Source: Heliocidaris erythrogramma
Taxonomy: Eukaryota > Echinodermata > Echinoidea > Camarodonta > Echinometridae
NCBI GenBank assembly: GCA_025617745.1
Contig: CM046858.1
Coordinates: forward strand, 40,531,850-40,595,849
Length of the DNA stretch: 64,000 nt
Reading direction: 5' to 3'
The notes below the pieces were generated by a model. It saw nothing but the letters and a program-made list of their open reading frames with translations, was not told where the DNA came from and did no database searches. Below are positions 56,611-64,000 of this stretch, piece after piece; the first letter of the stretch is position 1, and the number at the start of each line of letters is the position of its first letter. The position numbers and the translations under genes are program-made.

Positions 56611-56713
56611 TATATATATGCCATCTCACGAATACAAATGTATTTCACGTAAGAAAAAAAAAGTCGCATTTTCCTTGCCTGGATATCAAAGACATTTAAA
56701 TTCTGGTTCTTAA

Positions 56714-57102
56714 AGGGAAAGACCACTCTGATATCAAATTCATTTTAAAAGAAGCAGAAAAATAAAAGAAAGAGATTAACAGAATTTGAGCAGAATCCGA
56801 TGCGAAATGAGGAGGTAATTAATTTTTGAAGGTGTAATCAATCAAACATAAAATTGGCAACTCCGTGAACTATCTTGCGAGCTCCTCTCCCATTTGCCAT
56901 GTACAGTACTTAAGAATCATAAATTTCCATTTTGCTCTCTAGAAATAGTCAATCATACATGCAACACTGATATAATCATTGCACATATGTTTTACACAAA
57001 ACCTGTATGAATCAAATCTATTCCATCATCAACAACTACGAAAATGAAAAATTTATGAAATTTTCTGTAATAAATCAATAAATTCCATGGTGGACTTCCC
57101 CT
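56714..57102. mobile_element. Kolobok-like non-autonomous TTAA element
   Basis: 389 bp with ends AGGGAAAGACCAC and GTGGACTTCCCCT between TTAA at 56710-56713 and 57103-57106. No coding capacity. Confidence 0.7.
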
Positions 57103-57895
57103 TTAACAGACACCAGAAACACTTGCTTAAAGTACAGAAAAACCTTCCGTTAGCATTGTGTTTCTATGCTTTGTGCGGAATGACGTAAAAGAAAGAGCTT
57201 TGGGGGACCAAGACACATCACAAATTCGACTGGATCATAATAATGTCCATGTTAACACAAAATAAAGGCCAGATAGCAGCTCAGGCATACATCAACCTCT
57301 GAATAATACAAAATTGAGTTTTCAAAAATATATTGTACTTGGAGAGACACACTACCGGTAGTCACTCTCCTCTTTTCTCTCTCGCCCTCTCTCTCTCTCA
57401 AAAAAAAAATAAACGGTCTGGGAATGATGGCTTATTGTCCTCAATAAATAAGGCATGTTTCCATAGATGCAGAATACAGAACATAACCTTTTTAACCTAT
57501 TGAATACCAACATCAAGAAAATTTGAAATAAAAACAATAAGAAAAAATGGTTAAATGAACATAAATTTTTCTCCAAAGGGTTAATTGACACAGCTCACTA
57601 AAATGCACTCAAAAGAGGTTTAATCGCCATCCATCAAAATAACAGCTTCAGAGTTCATTCCTTGTATATTTGACAACATTCTTTCACATGTTATACAAAT
57701 TTTGGAAGGTAGATATTTTCATCCTCTCATAATTCAAGCTGATTGAAGGTCACAGACAGGTAGAAGGGGCACAGCGTAAACAGTGGGAATGAAAACTTCC
57801 AATCTTCAGTCCCACAGGTAGAGAATGCTGTATTGAAGGGTGGAATCAACGCATCTCCCTGATAGAAAAGCTCCGTAGTTGATAACCTTTGAGTA
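57103..57895 (-). other. Likely 3' flank/3' UTR of YRDC
   Basis: AT-rich; a CT-rich microsatellite at 57366-57400. No minus-strand AATAAA close to the stop was found. Confidence 0.35.
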
Positions 57896-57959
57896 TTAAC
57901 TCTTCTTCTCTTTCAGATGGTACTTTCCATTTAGCAATTTGATTGTTTTCTCCTCGGCA
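57896..57959 (-). CDS. YRDC: YRDC last exon, stop TAA
   Basis: 64 nt after ccctgtcag on the minus strand, phase 2 in. It encodes SAEEKTIKLLNGKYHLKEKKS and stops, the counterpart of the short last segment of vertebrate YRDC after IRPG. Too short to show as an open frame. Confidence 0.85.
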
Positions 57960-60900
57960 CTGACAGGGAATAGGAATAGAATGAAAAAAATATTGAGAAA
58001 GAAAATAAGGCATTTGTAGCAAATAGTATGCAATGCAGCTCCTATGACAAAAATAGTGATAAATAACATATTTAAAGAAAGGAAAAAAAAGATAAAGAAA
58101 AAATAGGAGAAAGGGATTCAATAAATATAGTGGCAATATGGTGTGAAGAAGAAAACAGTCTACCATAAAAAAAAATCATTCTGTTCCAAAACAGCACCTA
58201 AAAGAAGGAAAAGAGGAGATGAAATAGCAGCAAAAGATTTTAAATGAAGGCATCAAACTGTTCAGCGAAAATTGAAATCACAAGACAGGGACACATACAG
58301 AAGGCTAAAAAAATGTGGTACCCCATTTGGTCGAAGAATATGAACAGAATATACAAGTACTCATCAATATCAATTAATTAAATTCCCTGACTTTTTCCCC
58401 GATGGAGTTTGAAACAAAATCCAATATTATTATAAGAGGCATTTTACACACTAAAAAGCCACCATAGCTAATCAGCTTGTGGATACACTGCTTGGACAAG
58501 AGACAAAATATAAGCGACTGACTACTTCTCGTTTGGGCCAATGAAATTCCCTGTTTTAAGTGATATTTCTCAAATTCCGTGACTGGGGGAAAAAAGTGAA
58601 ATATATTAATTTTTACCTTCCTGGTCTGATGATAGAGAATCTGCCCATGACTGACAGGTCTACAACAGTAGAACCTTGTCTGGACTCCTCCGAATCACTC
58701 AGTATACCCCCATCAAACACCAGGTCAATCTTACTCCATAAGTCTTCAAACTCCTGTATCATGAAAAGAAAAGAAGACGTTACAAGAATTAGTAGTTAGG
58801 CATGTTGGCTAGTTAAATAAAAAGCATCTTGGCATTCTAAGCATACTCGCTGACAAGAGCACCTCAGGTTTTCAAAAACTAACACCTACAACAACTGTAC
58901 AAACTAGTTGATATAAAACATACCAAAGCAAAGAGAACGCCTTTGAATGCAACAGACAACACTAGTTCTGATCTCCACAAGTAATTTGTTAATTGTGATG
59001 GCAGTATTCCAAAGTAGGCCTACAAACATTGTAATCATGCTTCAATGTTGCCATAGTTTAATGTAAAATAGTTTCTTCAGTTAAAAGATGTAATTCAGAT
59101 TTAAAAGTAACGTTGTTGAATACCTTTTGTTCCTTTGAAACATGTGAAGCGTGTAGAAGAGCATAACAGATATCTCTCTTGAACTATAAATAATTCATCT
59201 TTGTGCTTTGAACTTTCAAAATGAATTCCTAGCAAATCGTCTGCTGACAGCAAACAAGGCATTAACCCATATACTTTTACAAACAGTTAATGCCCTTGTG
59301 GCGCTCAACATGTGAGATGACTTTGCACAGAACTGACCTTGACAGAGAGCGTACTTCTTTGAGCTGTAGGATTGGCACTTGTCAGGGCAATGGGTGCTCC
59401 TACTGCTGCAGCTAGCTGCTGGATGAAGGGGTACTTGGGGATACGAAGGCCGATGAGCTCGGCGGAGGGGTTGAACTCGGGGTTGAGCTCAGGTCTTCTC
59501 CTGAAGAGAACTGTCACAGGTCCAGGAAGGAGGTCTCTGAGGATGTCATCAGAGACAGTCACGTAGCCCCATCTGATGGTCAGAAGGATACCGACAAAAA
59601 GTGCTTAAGATTTAGCCTCTATTCATGAATCAGCCCTAAAGGGGTATTAAAGGAGAATCAACCCCTAATTACAAATTTACTTATTTTGGAAGGTGTAATA
59701 TATTCCTACTTATTGGCCTAAATCATTTTCTAATAAGATATCAGAAAAGGGTATAAATAAAGATATTCCAACACCCGGTATCGTCTCCTACTCATTTCCA
59801 TGGGGGCTGCCATTTTCTTGCTGATTTGGAGTTGTACATGAACCATTGAGAAATGTTCCAGTCAAGAAGATATTTTGAATCCAAGACCTAAATTGCTTTT
59901 CTTCATTACCTAAAATCCCATATGTGACGAAAAATATAAAGTGGGTGTTTACATGTATTATAAAAATTAAATCTTTATAATGATATTTTTAAAATGTCTG
60001 GTTTTGCCTAACAAAAATCTATTTTCTTGGATTTGCCAAACAGAGCAGAACATAATATATGCAGCATGCATTCTGACTTTTCAAGTCCATTATCCGAAAG
60101 CAGGTGAATGCATAGTTTGCCGCTATAGATGCTCAGGGAAGAAGCGTCCATAAATTTGAATTAATTTGCTCCGTCCCATACGTCACAGTATCGAGAAAAT
60201 AGATTTCTATTAAGCGAATATCGATTTTCAACAGAAATATATAAGGAAATCTTCAGTTTAAAAATAAATTGACATATCTATTCTATATTTTTAATCTCAA
60301 ACGGGTTTTTAATTTTGAAAAAGGCAATTGGGCATTTGGATTAAGAAAATCTTAATGTACACATAAAAAAAATGGCAGCCCCCATGTACTGCTAGCAGAC
60401 GATACATATTGCGAGCAGATGATAAATTTTGCTCAGAAAATCTTGATTCGTATCGATCTCGTATATTTTGACGCGAAGCCATATAGTCTAACAAGAAGGA
60501 ATAAATAACACCTTTGAACACTATCGTCTGTATTTTTGAGGTTAATTCTCCTTTAACAAATTGCATAAATAAGCACTTCTTGGAAATTATACTAGAATGA
60601 CAAATAAAGTCAAGTAAAAATTCCTGTGAAAACCAAAGAATATTTGAGTGGAAAGTCTGTTATGATTATGCTTTTCTCTAGGTATTGTATATGCAATATT
60701 CCTTTATCATGAAGTGTCTGATTCCAGTAAAAAGTCTATTTTGATGTCAAATTCATTTCCTATGATTCTATCACAAGTGCTTACGGAAGTTATTAAAAAC
60801 TGTCATTTTCAACACAGTATGTGATGCCATGTTGCAAAAGACCCTCTAAGTGCTGATTGTACCGAAAATACAGAAAGACTTACCGGTATTCAAAATGTAT

Positions 60901-61222
60901 GCAGTAAGATTACAATTTTATTTCTCATATTTGCTGGCAATTCTAAATTAGAGATCGAGCAACTCTTATTCATATAATCAGACTCTTTCTTTTTCTCATA
61001 TCAAGACTTACCTGTGTATGTCTTCAATACAGCTGACACAGATGGCAATAGGCTTGTTTCCATTTCTGCCCTTGACCTCATACAGCTTCTCCACTGCTTC
61101 TGCACTCTGAGACAAGGCAGCCAGGCCATAGATGGTGTCTGTGGGAACTGAGATTACATTCCCACTCATCAAACTGTTTGCTGCCAGCGCTACAACACCC
61201 CCTAGGCAATCTGGATTGCCAC
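57896..61222 (-). CDS. YRDC: YRDC, threonylcarbamoyl-AMP synthase, 3' four exons
   Basis: Minus-strand exons in transcript order: 61222-61012, 59572-59338, 58753-58617, 57959-57896; phases agree and the gene ends KEKKS-TAA. The enzyme makes threonylcarbamoyl-AMP from threonine, bicarbonate and ATP for t6A37 of ANN-decoding tRNAs. Visible YrdC/Sua5 motifs: VPTDTIYGLA, the KGRNGNKP lysine-arginine motif, LLPGPVTVL, GLRIPKYPF, and ALTSAN (SxN), then GSTVVDLS and IIRPG. The order and spacing follow human YRDC. Exon 2 enters after tttcag needing one upstream base, so the start exon, normally with a mitochondrial-type leader, is missing here and probably lies to the right of the window. A TTAA element sits in the intron after the first exon seen. 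Confidence 0.93.
58617..58753 (-). CDS. YRDC: YRDC exon with GSTVVDLS motif
   Basis: 137 nt between gatacag and GGAAG|gtaaaa on the minus strand. EFEDLWSKIDLVFDGG and GSTVVDLSVMGRFSIIRPG match human YRDC closely. Confidence 0.94.
59338..59572 (-). CDS. YRDC: YRDC exon with LLPGPVT and SAN motifs
   Basis: 235 nt between accatcag and GTCAAG|gtcagt on the minus strand. It encodes WGYVTVSDDIL, DLLPGPVTVLF, ELIGLRIPKYPF and ALTSANPTAQ, all standard YrdC landmarks in order. Confidence 0.94.
59651..60552. mobile_element. Kolobok-like non-autonomous TTAA element in a YRDC intron
   Basis: 902 bp with ends AGGAGAATCAACC and GGTTAATTCTCCT, flanked by TTAA at 59647-59650 and 60553-60556. The first eight bases match the THAP-bearing element at 24432. 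No coding capacity. Confidence 0.75.
61012..61222 (-). CDS. YRDC: YRDC exon with the substrate-binding VPTDTIYGLA motif
   Basis: 211 nt between ctttcag|GTGGC and CACAG|gtaagt on the minus strand. It encodes NVISVPTDTIYGLAALS, KLYEVKGRNGNKPIAICV and ends DIH(R). Phase 1 in, phase 2 out. It is not the first exon: no start codon fits. Confidence 0.94.
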
Positions 61223-61267
61223 CTGAAAGACAGAAAAATAAATAGTTGCAAGTCATAACAAGGATGA

Positions 61268-61440
61268 TGTCTCTCCTGCTTTTTCTTCTTCTTCTCCTCC
61301 TCCTCCTTCTTCCTCTTCCTCTTCTTCTCTATCTCTTTCCCCTTCCACTTTCCATTCTCCTTCTCGTTCTTGTTCTTCTCCTCCTCCTCTTTCTTCTTCT
61401 CTTCTCCACCCCTGCTTCTTCTTCCTCTTCCTTTTTTTGG
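61268..61440. repeat. Pyrimidine (CTT/CCT) microsatellite
   Basis: About 170 bp almost purely pyrimidine on the plus strand, just upstream of the first YRDC exon seen, inside its 5' intron. Confidence 0.92.
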
Positions 61441-61970
61441 TTTTCTTCCTGATGAGCGACTGCAATCAACTAGTTGATTATTCCATCACTTAGAAAGGAG
61501 GTCTGCATTGCACACTGGAGTAATTTACCATTTTCTTGATGAAATAAAACCAATAAACAAATAAAAAGGAAATAAACATAAATATACTGTTACATGTATG
61601 TGTATGCATCAAGGGTCAGGATTTTCATTGAAGCAATGGGCCATTTTTTGTCTCCAGTCCCACTGATGCAAATTCCCATATTATGGTTAGGGTTAGGGCA
61701 AGTATATTATGGCACATGTGAATTATGGGTATCAGTACCCACAACAGGCACACTTGCATGACAATGAAGTCTTCCATACTTGCAGTGCAGTACATGTGCT
61801 ATGTAGTGCCAGTGGCATTGATTGATGTCTATGATTGATTTTTAAAACTGTACAAGTCAAAAATTTTGCAGTATTTTTGATGCAGATGCCTTTGTGATAT
61901 TACGAATACACAAAGTACATTATGCATATATACATTATATACATTATATATTAAATATATATATAAACAC

Positions 61971-62115
61971 CTAACGGGTACATTAGGAGGACAGTTTTTG
62001 TTCTTTTTCTTTGTTCAACTGTCGACTTAATGTACCAACTGTCGACCTAATGTAGGGGTCGCTATTATGACGAAATAAACTGCATTGTTAGGTGTCGACT
62101 TAATGTACCCGTTAG
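61971..62115. mobile_element. 145-bp element with 15-bp perfect inverted ends
   Basis: CTAACGGGTACATTA and TAATGTACCCGTTAG bound it; TCGACTTAATGTAC phrases repeat inside. AATTATGCATATATACAT-like text lies on both sides, but the AT-rich flanks make a target duplication uncertain. Confidence 0.6.
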
Positions 62116-62147
62116 TCAAATATTATTATGCATATATACATATACAA

Positions 62148-63060
62148 CTGGAGTCACACAAGGTTGCCTCCTGTCGCCCTTTCTCTTTCTTTTGGTAATT
62201 GATTGGACCATGAAGAAATCAACATCATATAGAAGAAATGGAATTCAGTGGACACTATGGGACCAGCTAAAAGACCTGGACTTCGCCGATGACCTAGCCC
62301 TGCTTTCCCACAGTCACAAACAGATACAGGACAAAATAACAGAGCTCAAAGCCATCTCTTCACAAGTCGGTCTGAAGATTCATGAGGGCAAAACAAAGAT
62401 ACTTAAGATCAAAACGAAAAGAGAGGACCCAGTCACACTACATGGAAACAAACTGGAAGAAGCGGAAGCCTTTACTTACTTGGGTAGCATCATTGATAAA
62501 CAAGGTGGCACAGAAGCGGATGTTGGAGCAAGAATCGGCAAGGCAAGAACAGTCTTTGTGCAGCTGAAGAACATATGGAGCTCAAAAGTGATATCAACCC
62601 GCACAAAGATCAGACTGTTTAACTCCAATGTTAAATCAGTGCTAATGTATGGGGCAGAAACATGGAGGACAACAAAGAACACCAGTAGGAAAGTGCAGAC
62701 TTTCATATATAAATGCCTGAGAAGGATCCTCCAGATCCACTGGCCAAACACCATCAGCAATTTAGACCTGTGGCAGCATACCACCCAACTGCCAGCAGAA
62801 GATGAGATCAGACGTAGAAGATGGGGATGGATTGGGCACACCTTGAGGAAACCAACCAACAGCATCACAAGACAGGCACTGTCGTGGAATCCCCAAGGAA
62901 GACGGAAAAGAGGCCGGCCAAGAAACACCTAGCGACGCGACCTTGAGGCAGACAGCAAGAAGATGGGACACACCTGGGAACAGTTAGAGAGGGCAGCCCA
63001 GGACCGAGGAATCTTAGCGGCCTATGCTCCTGGAGGAGTAACGGGCATAAGAAGAAGAAG
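62148..63060 (+). mobile_element. 5'-truncated non-LTR (LINE) element, 3' end of the RT ORF
   Basis: The frame opens inside reverse transcriptase at [13 protein letters not shown], then [12 protein letters not shown] with the FADD catalytic box, [20 protein letters not shown], and the C-terminal [12 protein letters not shown] ... [11 protein letters not shown] typical of this LINE type. One in-frame TAG (62930-62932) replaces an expected Trp; the frame then continues RRDLEADSKKMGHTWEQLE. Ends in an (AAG)n tail near 63050. RTE-like or a related clade; not resolved. Confidence 0.85.
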
Positions 63061-63269
63061 ACTGCACAAAAATCACCAACATTCACTCAAAATCGGCATT
63101 TGATTTACAAATACCGACACCAACGTGTCCATGAAATACAATAAATTCAACTCACTGATGTTGGAAAAGATAAAGAGTCAAATTTCAAAATAAAATCCTT
63201 AATTTACTGTCAATTCTGGCGAAGCGGTATATCGGAGTCATTGTGTACATTTCTTGGTCGCCGCGAGTG
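63061..63269. other. Short AT-rich spacer
   Basis: No feature recognised; no YRDC first exon could be fixed here. Confidence 0.4.
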
Positions 63270-64000
63270 CTGAATCTCGGAAAATAAATCCTGTCGTCGG
63301 AAATAAATCCTGTCGTCAAAAATTTGGTCCCTATTGCGCACACGTAAAAGTCCAGATTTCTTTGTGCGTGATCGTAGAGATCGATGTACATGTGGGATAC
63401 CCATTTTCTTTCGGGACAAAAGTTTTATTGGCCGAGTTTAGTCTAACCATCAAACATGATTTTGACTTTGGATTTTGCTCGAAACGGCCATTTAACGTAA
63501 GATTGAGATTTATTTTTTAGAGCTGAATTTGAAAAGAAGTATTTAAAATATTCATCTTATTTTCTCCCATACATTGTTTGTCCTCAGTGGTCAATACAAC
63601 CACTATTACTACACATAGCCACTTTACTATACTCAGTATATGCAAAACTGATAATTTGGGGAGAATAATATGCAAGTTAGACTTATCATTTACTCCGATG
63701 AAATTTTGATGCCATTCCCCGAAAATTTACGGGATAATTGTTCGGAAGAACTTTTGATATTTCCAGCAAAATCCAAAGTCAAAATCAGGTCCAAAACCGA
63801 AGAAATCCACGCTGAATTTTTTCACAATCGCATGTTGTTTTTCATTCTGCCGATGTGTTAGACTAAACTTGGCCAATAGAATTTTGTCCACAAAAAAACT
63901 CGGTATCACGCGCACAATGATCTCTATGATCGCTTACGCATTTCTCTGTGTATGTGATAGGGACCAATTTTGTTTTGGGGAGATTTCGGTGCTCGCGGCG
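63270..64000. mobile_element. Large fold-back element cut by the window end
   Basis: CGCCGCGAGTGCTGAATCTC near 63271 faces GATTTCGGTGCTCGCGGCG at the very end of the window. Further inside, TTGGTCCCTAT, TCGTAGAGATC and TTGGCCGAGTTTAGTCTAAC return inverted. Arms of at least 210 bp. The right end lies at or beyond 64000. Confidence 0.75.

Noticed and set aside
61246-61465. Leu-rich and Glu/Arg-rich small frames
   Set aside because: Translation of the pyrimidine microsatellite in the YRDC intron.
63185-63419. Candidate first exon of YRDC
   Set aside because: Minus-strand frames here lie partly in a fold-back element and show no YrdC text, leader or matching donor.

Overview
The window looks like nuclear DNA of a marine invertebrate deuterostome, most likely an echinoderm such as a sea urchin. 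The grounds are small exons in long AT-rich introns, very frequent TACATGTA-like words, and a dense mix of fold-back MITEs, Kolobok-like TTAA elements, tRNA-headed SINEs, a DIRS-like fossil and pogo-like pieces. The species is inferred, not proven.

Three host genes can be read exon by exon with matching splice phases. (1) 2644-19769, plus strand: a 12-exon gene predicted to encode 524 residues, with an acidic/polar N-terminus, a TAZ-type zinc finger of the CBP/p300 kind (about residues 95-172) and a C-terminal protein-kinase fold whose HRD and DFG motifs are replaced (YLN and NLD). I know no described TAZ-pseudokinase family, so this is the main candidate for something new. (2) 36184-49418, plus strand: the orthologue of HUNK, an AMPK-related Ser/Thr kinase, in 7 exons (1171 codons). 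Its catalytic residues are intact, its first intron uses a GC donor, and its activation segment carries about 150 extra residues. (3) 57896-61222, minus strand: the last four exons of YRDC, the threonylcarbamoyl-AMP synthase of the tRNA t6A37 pathway. Its 5' exon or exons were not found and may lie beyond the right edge.

Layout: 1-2640 holds fold-back elements. 2.6-19.8 kb is the TAZ-pseudokinase gene, whose introns hold a DIRS-like fossil (3.3-5.7 kb), a SINE, a TIR-bounded tandem array (6.7-8.0 kb) and two tandem duplications that copy exon edges (13.2-13.8 and 16.9-17.2 kb). 19.8-36.1 kb is intergenic, with repeated 3'-end segments, a composite of TTAA elements nested in a MITE (23.7-25.4 kb) and many MITEs. 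36.2-49.5 kb is HUNK. 49.5-57.9 kb is intergenic with simple repeats and MITEs. 57.9-61.2 kb is YRDC. 61.2-64 kb holds a small inverted-repeat element, a 5'-truncated LINE and a large fold-back cut by the window edge.

The three genes show no sign of acting together. HUNK is a signalling kinase, YRDC a tRNA-modification enzyme, and the TAZ-pseudokinase is probably a binding or scaffold protein. Gene models rest on reading frames, splice-site words, phase agreement and remembered family sequences; no transcript data or searches were available.
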